The position numbers and the translations under genes were made by a program. A DNA stretch of 64,000 nucleotides from Alteraurantiacibacter buctensis (GTDB taxonomy: Bacteria > Pseudomonadota > Alphaproteobacteria > Sphingomonadales > Sphingomonadaceae): positions 248,001 to 312,000 of the forward strand of contig NZ_WTYV01000004.1 of NCBI RefSeq assembly GCF_009827655.1. The letters are read 5' to 3'. Of the stretch, positions 8,235-16,367 are shown piece after piece. Position 1 is the stretch's first letter. The number at the start of each line of letters is the position of its first letter. Under the pieces are notes generated by a model. It ran no database searches, had not been told where the DNA came from, and saw nothing but the letters and a program-made list of their open reading frames with translations.

Positions 8235-8777
8235 TCAGCGCAGCGCGCGCACGGCAGCCAGCGTCATGTTCACGTGTTCGCGCCAGTCCATGTCGGAATG
8301 GACCATGGTCACCCGGCCATCGGCAGCGATGACATAGGATGTGCGGCTGGTCATCCCGCTGGTGCCCAGTGCCACGTCATACTGGCGGATGATATCCGCC
8401 GTGGCCCGGCCCACGGGAAAGGCATCGCGGCATTCCTCGGTGCTGAAGCGTTGCAGGGTGGCGATATCGTCACCCGACATGCCCAGCACGGTAGCCCCGG
8501 CGGCGGTGAACTGGGGCATGGCCTCGGCAAAGGCGCGCGCTTCCAGTGTGCAGCCTTGCGTGAAGGCGCGCGGGAAGAAGTAGAGCACCACCGGCCCCTG
8601 GCGCAGCTTCGCTGCCAGGTCGAAGCTGAAAGTGCGGCCGGCCAGCGCCGCCGTGGTGGTGAAACGCGGCGCGCTGGCGCCCCGCTCCAGCGAGGCGAAG
8701 GCCGGCGCGGCCGTGACCAGCGCCAGCGGTGCGGCCAGCAGCAGGGCTGCCAGTGTCTTGCGGATGGTGCTCTTCAT
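8235..8777 (-). CDS. Exported peroxiredoxin (AhpC/TSA family, PrxQ/BCP-like)
   Basis: 180 residues. The start at 8777 gives a signal peptide (MKSTIRKTLAALLLAAPLAL to AFASL). The thioredoxin fold carries the peroxidatic cysteine in FTQGCTLEA, a variant of the PrxQ FTPGCT motif, and a possible resolving cysteine in TEECRDAF. It would reduce hydroperoxides in the periplasm; the electron donor is not evident. It sits between mrcA, 23 bp upstream, and prfB, and is probably transcribed with mrcA. Purine-rich AGGGAAGG precedes the start. Confidence 0.88.
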   Translation of the reverse strand: MKSTIRKTLAALLLAAPLALVTAAPAFASLERGASAPRFTTTAALAGRTFSFDLAAKLRQGPVVLYFFPRAFTQGCTLEARAFAEAMPQFTAAGATVLGMSGDDIATLQRFSTEECRDAFPVGRATADIIRQYDVALGTSGMTSRTSYVIAADGRVTMVHSDMDWREHVNMTLAAVRALR

Positions 8778-8800
8778 CGGACCTGCCCTTCCCTGTTGCC

Positions 8801-11353
8801 TCAATAGATGCCGCCCTGCTCCTCGGCGAAGTCGGCCGGGGGCGTCTCGCTGTTCTCGCCCACACTGTCTGCTTGGGGGCCGCGCTCGCGACGGCGGAGC
8901 TGGGCCAGGATCAGTTCGCGCATCTGGTCGATATCGTCCTGCCGCTGGGTGCGGCGCGGTTCGGTATCGGGCTTGAACGCCTCCCAGATTACCGAGCCCA
9001 TCGGGTCATCGCTGGGCCAGCCTTCGAACACCCTGTTGCCGCTGCGCCGGTCCACCCGCACCATCCGCACCCCGGCGGGGGCCACGAACGGGCGGCCATT
9101 CCACCTGTCACGCGAGGCGGTGATAAAATCCCTCATGATCGGCACGGCAGTATTGCCGCCCTGGACATAGCCGCCCAGATTCCGCGGCCGGTCGAAACCG
9201 ATGTACATGCCGCTGACAATGTCCGGCGATCCGCCGACGAACCAAGCGTTGGTGGGGCCGCTGGAGGTGCCGGTCTTGCCGAACAGCGGCAGGTCCAGGT
9301 CGCGCAGGCGCGTGGCCGTGCCGCGCTGGACCACGCCGGTCAGCATGTTGACGATCTGGAATGAAGTACGCGCATCCAGTGCCTGCCGCCCACGCGGGGC
9401 CAGGCGGGGCATGGGCGACCCGTCCCATTCGGCCATGTTGCACTTGGGGCATTCGCGGTTGTCGGTGCGATAGATCACCTTGCCATCGCGGTCCTGCACA
9501 TAGTCCACCAGCGTCGGCTGGTTCAGCCGCCCGTGGTTGACCAGCGTGGAATAGGCGTTGACCATCCGCAGCACTGTGGTGTCACCCGCACCCAGGGCAA
9601 AGGCGGGATAAGGCTGGTAGGCACCTTCCTCAGGCTCAATCCCGGCAGCACGGAACACGCGCAGAACGTTGTCCATCCCGCTGTCCATGGCGATGTGCAC
9701 GGTCATCAGGTTCTTGGACTGCTCCAGCCCATAGCGCATCGGATACTCACCCCCACCCCGGCTGCCGCCGAAGTTGGTGAAGCACTTTTCGCCCAGGTTG
9801 GAGCCCTGGTAATAGCAATACTGGCTATCCGGCACCAAGGTGCTGGGCGTCATCCCGTTGTCCAGTCCTGCGGCATAGACGAACGGCTTGATGGTCGAAC
9901 CCGGCTGGCGCAGCGCCTGGGTGGCGCGGTTGAAATCGGACAGGCGGCTGTCGAACCCGCCCTGCATGGCCAGCACGCGGCCGCTGCTTGGCTCCTGCGC
10001 CACGAAGCCGCCCGATACCTCGGGCACGGCGCGCAGCCGCCAGGCATTGCCGCTGGGCGAAACGGCAATCACGTCACCCGCCTTCAGGGCATCGGGCACC
10101 GCGCCGGTCAACTGGCTGGGATCCCCGCTGGCAAAGGCGATGCGGGCGGAAGCCCCGGCCCGCTCGGTCACCACGGCGACGCGCCAGTCCTCGTAATCGA
10201 TGGCCAGGTTGGAACTGTCGAGCTGGCTTTGCAGGTCGCCGTTGCCGGGGTTGAGCGTGGCGATGGGCCCGGTCCACCCGCGGCTGCCGTGATAGCGCAG
10301 CAGCGCGCCGCGCAGGGCTTCGCGGGCGGCTTCCTGCAGTTCGGCATCCAGCGAAGTGCGGATCCACAGGCCGCCGGCATAGACGCTGTTGGGGCCGTCC
10401 TCGGCCTCCTCGCCGAAGCGCTGGATCAGTTCGCGGCGCACCTCCTCCATGAAGTAGCCGGCATCGACCGTTTCCTCGCGCGCCGGATTGGTCACCAGCC
10501 CCAGCGGCATGGCCTTGGCCGCATCGCGCTGGGCAGCGGTGATGTGGCCGTTGTCCTCCATCGAATCGAGCACGAAGTTGCGCCGTTCCAGCGCCACATC
10601 GGCGTTGCGCGCGCGGCTGTAGGTTTCGGGCGCTTTGGGCAGGATGGCCAGAAAGGCCATCTCGTGCAGTTCGAGATCGGCCACGTCCTTGTTGAAATAG
10701 GCCCGCGCCGCCGCCTGCACGCCAAAGCTGCGGCGGCCCAGCGGAATCTCGTTGAGGTAGAGGGTGATGATGTCCTGCTTGCTCAGCACCTGCTCGATGC
10801 GGGTGGCCATCACCATTTCGCGGATCTTGCGGGTGATCGAGTATTCGTTGGATAGCAGGATGTTCTTGGCCACCTGCTGGGTGATGGTGGAGCCGCCCAC
10901 CGCCCGTTCACCCGAACCGATCTTGGTGGCATAGTCGATCACCGCGCCGATCAGGCCGCCGGCATCGATGCCGTTGTGGGTCCAGAAGGTCTCGTCCTCG
11001 GCGCTGGTATAGGCGTTGATGAGCTGGGTGGGGAAATCCTGGAACTGCAGCGCCACGCGCCGCTCGCGCTCGTACCGGTGGACGATCTCGCCATCGTCAC
11101 CGCGCACCACCGAAGGCAGCTTGGGCTGGTAGGTCAGCAGGCTGCGCGCGTCCGGCAGGCCCGCCAGGATCACGAACCAGCCCACGATCGCCACCAGCAG
11201 CCCGCCGCCGATGGTATAGCCGCCCCGGCGGAACCACACGCTCTCCCGCCAGCGCCCCATGAACCAGTCCCGCCCCTGGGCCAGACGCCCGCCCGCCTCG
11301 CGCGTGATCCGGTAATGCAACGGCGGGGTGGTGGTATCGTCAAATTCGGACAT
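8801..11353 (-). CDS. mrcA: Penicillin-binding protein 1A (bifunctional transglycosylase/transpeptidase)
   Basis: 850 residues, class A PBP, which polymerises and cross-links peptidoglycan at the inner membrane. One transmembrane segment (about 47-68) follows a short cytoplasmic tail. In the GT51 domain the catalytic glutamate is E119 (TSAEDETFWTHNGID), with GGSTITQQVAKN near 153-164. In the transpeptidase domain the S-x-x-K is S486-T-I-K489, S-x-N is S546-K-N548 and KTG is K693-T-G. Two cysteines, C635-P-K-C638, lie in an insert ahead of KTG. It follows amiC by 52 bp in what looks like one cell-wall operon. No clear Shine-Dalgarno precedes the ATG. Confidence 0.96.
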   Translation of the reverse strand: MSEFDDTTTPPLHYRITREAGGRLAQGRDWFMGRWRESVWFRRGGYTIGGGLLVAIVGWFVILAGLPDARSLLTYQPKLPSVVRGDDGEIVHRYERERRVALQFQDFPTQLINAYTSAEDETFWTHNGIDAGGLIGAVIDYATKIGSGERAVGGSTITQQVAKNILLSNEYSITRKIREMVMATRIEQVLSKQDIITLYLNEIPLGRRSFGVQAAARAYFNKDVADLELHEMAFLAILPKAPETYSRARNADVALERRNFVLDSMEDNGHITAAQRDAAKAMPLGLVTNPAREETVDAGYFMEEVRRELIQRFGEEAEDGPNSVYAGGLWIRTSLDAELQEAAREALRGALLRYHGSRGWTGPIATLNPGNGDLQSQLDSSNLAIDYEDWRVAVVTERAGASARIAFASGDPSQLTGAVPDALKAGDVIAVSPSGNAWRLRAVPEVSGGFVAQEPSSGRVLAMQGGFDSRLSDFNRATQALRQPGSTIKPFVYAAGLDNGMTPSTLVPDSQYCYYQGSNLGEKCFTNFGGSRGGGEYPMRYGLEQSKNLMTVHIAMDSGMDNVLRVFRAAGIEPEEGAYQPYPAFALGAGDTTVLRMVNAYSTLVNHGRLNQPTLVDYVQDRDGKVIYRTDNRECPKCNMAEWDGSPMPRLAPRGRQALDARTSFQIVNMLTGVVQRGTATRLRDLDLPLFGKTGTSSGPTNAWFVGGSPDIVSGMYIGFDRPRNLGGYVQGGNTAVPIMRDFITASRDRWNGRPFVAPAGVRMVRVDRRSGNRVFEGWPSDDPMGSVIWEAFKPDTEPRRTQRQDDIDQMRELILAQLRRRERGPQADSVGENSETPPADFAEEQGGIY

Positions 11354-11405
11354 GGGGGGCGCTTAGCATGGCGGGGTGACTTGGCGAAAGACGCAAAAGC
11401 GGCCC

Positions 11406-12281
11406 TTACCCCGCCACGCTGGCCCTGGCGAAGAACACGCGGATCGCCCGCGCCAGGGCTTCGGCAAAGGCCTGCTGTCCCTTTGCCGAGGATAGCCGCG
11501 CCGCTTCGGCTTCGTTGGTAATATAGCCGCTTTCGAACAGCACCGATGGCACGTCCGGCGCGCGCAGCACGGCCAGGGCGGCGCTGCGCAGGGGCTGTTC
11601 GTGGAAGTCCAGCGCCTCGCCTCCCTCGCGCACGATCAGTCCGGCAAACTCGGTGGAAGCCTGCGAGGCGCGCCGCTGCGAGAGTTCCACCAGGATCGCA
11701 TTCACCGCGTCGTCACCGCCGGAAATGTCCACCCCGTTGATCACGTCGGCCTGGTTCTCGCGCGCGGCAAAGCGGGCAGCGGCTTCGGACGAGGCGACAT
11801 CGGACAGGGTGTAGATACTTGCCCCGGACACCTCCTGCCGCTCGCCGGCGGAATCGGCGTGGATCGAGACGAACAGGTCGGCATTGAGGCGCCTCGTCAC
11901 CTCCACCCGCTCGGTCAGGGCCAGGAAGCGATCGTCGCTGCGGGTCATGGCCACGCGGATGCCGCCTTCCTCCAGCAGCCGGTCGCGCAGGGCGCGGGCC
12001 AGGGCCAGCACCAGCGTCTTCTCGGTCTGCCCCGCCCCGCTGGCACCCGGATCGTGGCCGCCGTGCCCGGGGTCGATCACCACCAGCGGCCGCGTGGAAT
12101 CGGGCGGGCCCAGCACCTCGGGCAGGTCAATCTCTGCACCTGGTTCCGGTAGGGGCACCTGCACCACATAGGCGCGGCCCAGCACCGGCACCGGGATCAC
12201 GCGGCCCAGGGCTAAAGCCCCCGCCAGCACCAGCAGCGGGACCATGAACAGCGCCAGTATCTGCAACCGGTACAGGTTCAC
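11406..12281 (-). CDS. amiC: N-acetylmuramoyl-L-alanine amidase
   Basis: 291 residues. Amidase_3 family zinc enzyme that cleaves the bond between MurNAc and the stem peptide, usually at septation. The start is GTG (12279-12281) with AGGGACAAAG upstream. An N-terminal hydrophobic segment (about 7-30) serves as signal or membrane anchor. Zinc ligands and catalytic residues are H73 (DPGHGGHDPG), E87, H141 (VSIHAD) and E250 (LFESGYITN). No AMIN domain is seen between the signal and the catalytic domain, making it shorter than E. coli AmiC. It is the first gene of the series with mrcA and prfB and is divergent from rne. Confidence 0.93.
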   Translation of the reverse strand: MNLYRLQILALFMVPLLVLAGALALGRVIPVPVLGRAYVVQVPLPEPGAEIDLPEVLGPPDSTRPLVVIDPGHGGHDPGASGAGQTEKTLVLALARALRDRLLEEGGIRVAMTRSDDRFLALTERVEVTRRLNADLFVSIHADSAGERQEVSGASIYTLSDVASSEAAARFAARENQADVINGVDISGGDDAVNAILVELSQRRASQASTEFAGLIVREGGEALDFHEQPLRSAALAVLRAPDVPSVLFESGYITNEAEAARLSSAKGQQAFAEALARAIRVFFARASVAG

Positions 12282-12786
12282 CCACTTTGTCCCTGCGCGA
12301 CCATTAGGGTGCTATTCACCATCATGGCGCACAAGAGCCAAGGGAATTCTGCCGCGTAATTGCAACATGGTTGCCGTGGCCGTTCTCAACTGCTAGCCAA
12401 CTGGACGTGCCGGACATTTTTCTGCTCCGGCCTGCTCCGGCACTCTATCAGGCCATGGCCAAAGGGCCGCCGGGCACGCTTACAGGTTGATGCAACGATG
12501 ACGAGCAGGGGTGAAATTGACGGCCAGGGGGCAACCGCCCGCGTGCTGTCCTACGTCACCCCGCCGCAGAACACATTCCTGCGACTCGCCGCCGCTGCAG
12601 ACACATTCCGCAGCGCCTCCGCCATTTCCGCTTTCGTGGAAATCGGACGCGCCAAGAACCCCTTCCCCGCCAGGCATCGTCCCGTCCTTTTCGGCACGGT
12701 CCGCGCCATCAGGGGATCCCACACATATCGGCATGCTCAGCGGGTGCTTCACGCACCCCGAGGATCACATGCCAGGAGAAATTTGA
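12282..12786. promoter_or_regulatory. 505-bp divergent intergenic region: amiC promoter and long rne leader
   Basis: There is no convincing gene here. The region must hold the promoters of amiC (-) and rne (+). Small structures visible are GCCGGA (12409-12414) with TCCGGC (12426-12431), a direct repeat of CTGCTCCGGC (12422-12431 and 12432 on), and a stable stem GGGTGC / GCACCC around a TTCAC loop (12742-12758), ending 14 bases before the rne ribosome binding site AGGAG (12773-12777). RNase E represses its own mRNA through a long 5' leader in E. coli, and a long leader here would fit. That is an inference. Confidence 0.55.
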
Positions 12787-15633
12787 ATGGCAACGCGCAT
12801 GCTTATCGATGCGCGCCACCCGGAAGAAACGCGGGTGGCGGTGCTCAAGGGAAACCGGATTGAGGAATTCGACTTTGAATCTGCCGAACACAAGCAGATC
12901 AAGGGCAACATCTATCTAGCCAAGGTTACGCGGGTCGAGCCGTCGCTGCAGGCGGCTTTCGTCGATTTCGGCGGCAACCGGCACGGCTTCCTGGCCTTCA
13001 GCGAAATCCACCCGGACTACTACCAGATCCCGGCCGAGGATCGCGCCCGGCTGCTCGCCGAGGAACAGGCAGCGGCCGAGGAAGAGGCAGCACTCCGCGC
13101 CGAGGAAGACGACGACGAGGACGAGGGCGACTTCGAGAGCCGTCACGACGACGACGATGACGACGATGCCACCGGCGTCGAGGAAATCGACACCTCCGAG
13201 AAGGACGACGTTGCCACCATCGAGGACGGCCACGTGGCCAACGGCGATGACAATGGCGACGAGGACGGCGAGGAAGCCGAAGCCTCCGACGAGGATGCCG
13301 CCGAAGCCGGGGAAGACTCTGCCGAGGATGCCGAAGGCGAAGACCGCCCCCGCCGTGGCCGTGGCAACGATCGCGGTCGTGGCCGCCGCCAGGGCCGTGG
13401 CCAGGGCGGTCGCCAGGGTGGCGGCAGCCGCGCCAAGGAAATCGACGACGTGCGCGCCAAGCGCCAGGCGCTGCGCCGCCGCTACAAGATCCAGGACGTG
13501 ATCCAGCGCCGCCAGGTGCTGCTGGTCCAGGTCGTGAAGGAAGAGCGCGGCAACAAGGGCGCCGCCCTCACCACCTATCTGTCGCTGGCCGGCCGCTATT
13601 GCGTGCTGATGCCCAATTCCAGCCACGGCGGCGGTATTTCCCGCAAGATCTCCAGCGGGGCTGACCGCAAGCGCCTGAAGCAGATCGTGTCCGAGCTGAC
13701 CCTGCCCAAGTCGATGGGCCTGATCGTGCGCACCGCGGGCCTCCAGCGCAACAAGACCGAGATCAAGCGTGACTTCGACTACCTCGCCCGCCTGTGGGAC
13801 GAGATCCGCGAGAACACGCTGAAGTCCTCTGCCCCTGCCGCGATCCATTCGGACAGCGACCTGATCAAGCGCGCCATCCGCGACATCTATAACCGCGAGA
13901 TCGAGGAAGTGGTGGTGGAAGGCGAAGCCGGCTACCGGGCCGCGCGCGACTTCATGAAGCTGCTGATGCCCAGCCACGTGCGCCGGGTGAAGGCCTATGC
14001 CGATCCGGTGCCGCTGTTCCAGCGCTATGGCGCGGAAGACCAGCTCTCCGCCATGTACGACCCGGTCGTGCAGTTGAAGAGCGGTGGCTACCTGGTGATC
14101 AACCCCACCGAGGCGCTGGTGTCGATCGACATCAACTCCGGCCGTTCCACCAAGGAACACGGGATCGAGGCGACAGCCCTCAACACCAACCTTGAAGCCG
14201 CCCGCGAAATCGCCCGCCAGTTGCGCCTGCGCGACATGGCCGGCCTGGTGGTGATCGACTTCATCGACATGGAGCACAGCGGCAACATCCGCAAGGTCGA
14301 GCGGGCGATGAAGGATTCGCTCAAGAACGACCGGGCGCGCATCCAGGTGGGCCGCATTTCCGGCTTCGGCCTGATGGAGATGAGCCGCCAGCGCCTGCGC
14401 ACCGGCGTGCTGGAGGCGACCACCCGCCAGTGCCCACACTGCGACGGCACCGGCCTGGTCCGCACCGCCTCGTCGGCCGGCCTCAGCGCCCTGCGCCTGA
14501 TCGAGGACGAGGCCGCCAAGGGCAAGGGCACGATCATTACGCTCTACGCCTCCACCGAGGCGTCGATCTACCTGCTCAACGCCAAGCGCGCCGACCTGGC
14601 CGAGATCGAGCACCGCTATGGCGTGACCGTGCAGGTTGTGCCCGAAGGCGAGAACGAGGGCGCCAAGATGCGCGTCGCATCGTCCGGCCCGCGCCCGACC
14701 GAACCGCCCAAGTTCGAGCCGATCGTGGATGAGATCGAGGACGACTATCCCGAGGAGTTCGAGGACGAGGCCGACGAAGAGGATGACGAGCCGCGCGGCC
14801 GATCCTCGCGCCGCGACGAGGACGAAGATGGCGAGCGTGGCGGGCGTGGCCGCAGCAAGCGCCGCCGCCGTGGCGGTCGTGGCCGTGACCGCGATCGTGA
14901 CCGCGAGGATGGCGACAGCAACGGGGCCGAAGCCTCCGGCGACGATGCGGGCAGCGAACGCGCTCCCGCCGCCGAGGGCGAGGACGAAGCCGCGAATGGC
15001 GACCGCCCCAAGAAGCGCCGCCGCCGGGGTGGCCGTGGCCGTGGCCGCCGCCGCGAGAACGGCGAAGGCACCGAGGGCGAGAACGGCGAGAATGCCGAAG
15101 CTCCCGAGGGTGAGGCTGAAGCTGAAGCCGCCGAACCGGTGGTCGAGGTAGCTCCTGCTGCTGAAGAGGAAGCTCCCAAGCCGAAGCGTCGCAGCCGCGC
15201 CAGGAAGCCTGCCGTGAGCGATGCCGAGGCTCCGGCCGAAGCAGCTCCGGAGGCCGAGGCAGAAGCCGCTCCGGTGGCTGAGGCCGCTCCGGTGGCCGAG
15301 GAGGAAGCTCCCAGGCCCAAGCGCCGCAGCCGGGCTAAGAAGGCTGAGGAAGCTCCTGCCGAGGAGGCCCCCGCTGCGGAAGCCCCCGCCGCGGAAGCGC
15401 CTGCGGTCGAGGAAGCGCCTGCAGCGGCCGAGGAAGCACCCGCCAAGCCCAAGCGCGCGCCGCGCAAGAAGAAGCCTGCCCTGAGCGAGGCCGAAGGGGC
15501 GGAAGCGGAAGCCGAAGCCGCTGCTGCCGAACCGGCAGACCAGACCCCTGCGACTGCTGCCGAAACGGAAGCCGCCGGCGGCGAGGAACAGCCCCGTCGC
15601 GGGGGCTGGTGGCAGCGCACCTTCGGCCAGTAA
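12787..15633 (+). CDS. rne: Ribonuclease E
   Basis: 948 residues. Endoribonuclease that cuts AU-rich single-stranded RNA, matures rRNA and tRNA and scaffolds the degradosome. AGGAG lies ten bases before the ATG. The S1 domain (from about residue 36) is split by an insertion, roughly 92-215: first acidic, with a run of seven Asp near 121-127, then RG-rich. The catalytic aspartates are D448 (VSIDINSGRS) and D494 (VIDFIDM); the zinc-link cysteines are C549 and C552 (CPHC). From about 640 the tail is disordered, with acidic and Arg-rich blocks and repeated units of the type EEEAPKPKRRSRA, presumably for RNA and partner binding. A strong terminator follows. Confidence 0.97.
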   Translation: MATRMLIDARHPEETRVAVLKGNRIEEFDFESAEHKQIKGNIYLAKVTRVEPSLQAAFVDFGGNRHGFLAFSEIHPDYYQIPAEDRARLLAEEQAAAEEEAALRAEEDDDEDEGDFESRHDDDDDDDATGVEEIDTSEKDDVATIEDGHVANGDDNGDEDGEEAEASDEDAAEAGEDSAEDAEGEDRPRRGRGNDRGRGRRQGRGQGGRQGGGSRAKEIDDVRAKRQALRRRYKIQDVIQRRQVLLVQVVKEERGNKGAALTTYLSLAGRYCVLMPNSSHGGGISRKISSGADRKRLKQIVSELTLPKSMGLIVRTAGLQRNKTEIKRDFDYLARLWDEIRENTLKSSAPAAIHSDSDLIKRAIRDIYNREIEEVVVEGEAGYRAARDFMKLLMPSHVRRVKAYADPVPLFQRYGAEDQLSAMYDPVVQLKSGGYLVINPTEALVSIDINSGRSTKEHGIEATALNTNLEAAREIARQLRLRDMAGLVVIDFIDMEHSGNIRKVERAMKDSLKNDRARIQVGRISGFGLMEMSRQRLRTGVLEATTRQCPHCDGTGLVRTASSAGLSALRLIEDEAAKGKGTIITLYASTEASIYLLNAKRADLAEIEHRYGVTVQVVPEGENEGAKMRVASSGPRPTEPPKFEPIVDEIEDDYPEEFEDEADEEDDEPRGRSSRRDEDEDGERGGRGRSKRRRRGGRGRDRDRDREDGDSNGAEASGDDAGSERAPAAEGEDEAANGDRPKKRRRRGGRGRGRRRENGEGTEGENGENAEAPEGEAEAEAAEPVVEVAPAAEEEAPKPKRRSRARKPAVSDAEAPAEAAPEAEAEAAPVAEAAPVAEEEAPRPKRRSRAKKAEEAPAEEAPAAEAPAAEAPAVEEAPAAAEEAPAKPKRAPRKKKPALSEAEGAEAEAEAAAAEPADQTPATAAETEAAGGEEQPRRGGWWQRTFGQ

Positions 15634-15650
15634 GGCCGCAAGCTGGCAAC

Positions 15651-15690
15651 AAAAAAGGGCCGGATCGCCACCCAGCGATCCGGCCCTTTT
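15651..15690. terminator. Bidirectional rho-independent terminator after rne
   Basis: A perfect 12-bp stem (GGGCCGGATCGC, 15657-15668; GCGATCCGGCCC, 15675-15686) with a six-base CACCCA loop. It has TTTT on the plus-strand exit (15687-15690) and six A's on the other side (15651-15656), so it can end both rne (+) and the convergent methyltransferase gene (-). Confidence 0.95.
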
Positions 15691-15702
15691 GCTATTCTGC
15701 TG

Positions 15703-16338
15703 TCAGTCGCCCGCCTTCACCGCCGTGCCCCATTCCATCCAGCTCGCCCAGCGCGGGGCACCGGCGAAATAGTCCTGCCCCGCCGGATGTAGCGTGAACC
15801 CGGCCGGGGCGATGGCGCCACCCACCTCGCGGGTCAGGTGGCAGTTGCCCATCAGCTTCTTCCAGGCGGGTTCGATCCGTTGCTGCCACTTGCGCGGGCC
15901 GGCATCGGGCGCGCGCCCGTGCTCCAGGTAAAGCAGGGCGCCACCCGGCTTCAGTACCCGGCGCATCTCCGCCAGGGCCCGCGCCTGATCGTCCACCGAA
16001 CACAGGGTATAGGTGCAGACCACCGTGTCGAAGCTGGCATCGGCAAAGGGGATGGCCTCTGCCGCGCCCTGACGGATGTCGGCCGCCCAACCCTTCTCCG
16101 CCGCCCGGGCACGCGCGGCGTCCAGCAGCGCCGGATTGGGATCGAGCCCGGCGAAACTGCTGACCGCCTGCGGATCATAGAGCTGCTGGTTGAACCCGCC
16201 GCCGCAACCGATCTCGAACACCGCGCCGCGTGCCAGTGGCACAACCTTGCGGCGCAGTTCGGTCACCTCGGCCGATCCGCAGCCGGCGCCGATGATCCGG
16301 GGCAGCACCTTTTCCTCGTACCACCGGCCCAGTCCCAT
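15703..16338 (-). CDS. Class I SAM-dependent methyltransferase (UbiE/Methyltransf_11-like)
   Basis: A 211-residue cytoplasmic methyltransferase. The SAM-binding loop is VFEIGCGGGFNQQLY (about 40-54), the acidic residue at the end of strand two is in GLDPNP, and FDTVVCTYTLCSV and RVLKPGGALLYLEHG are the post-II/III motifs. Similar short proteins resemble phospholipid or ubiquinone methyltransferases, but the substrate cannot be told from sequence. GGAGGGAG lies just before the ATG. It sits 29 bp downstream of the succinate-semialdehyde dehydrogenase gene and may be co-transcribed with it. Confidence 0.82.
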   Translation of the reverse strand: MGLGRWYEEKVLPRIIGAGCGSAEVTELRRKVVPLARGAVFEIGCGGGFNQQLYDPQAVSSFAGLDPNPALLDAARARAAEKGWAADIRQGAAEAIPFADASFDTVVCTYTLCSVDDQARALAEMRRVLKPGGALLYLEHGRAPDAGPRKWQQRIEPAWKKLMGNCHLTREVGGAIAPAGFTLHPAGQDYFAGAPRWASWMEWGTAVKAGD

Positions 16339-16367
16339 CGATGCTCCCTCCCCCGTTGTCGGCTATG

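Noticed and set aside
9533-10855. Long open frame on the plus strand opposite mrcA (440 codons)
   Set aside because: It is antisense to a full-length PBP1A with intact catalytic motifs; composition (His/Gly/Ala/Arg-rich) is typical of antisense frames in GC-rich DNA.
12360-12863. Open frame in the rne leader running into rne in another frame
   Set aside because: Overlaps the well-supported RNase E start, has no recognisable domain, and its codon use is unlike the neighbours.
14760-15633. Repeat array in the 3' half of rne
   Set aside because: The repeats are low-complexity coding sequence of the disordered RNase E tail, not a separate DNA element or CRISPR.
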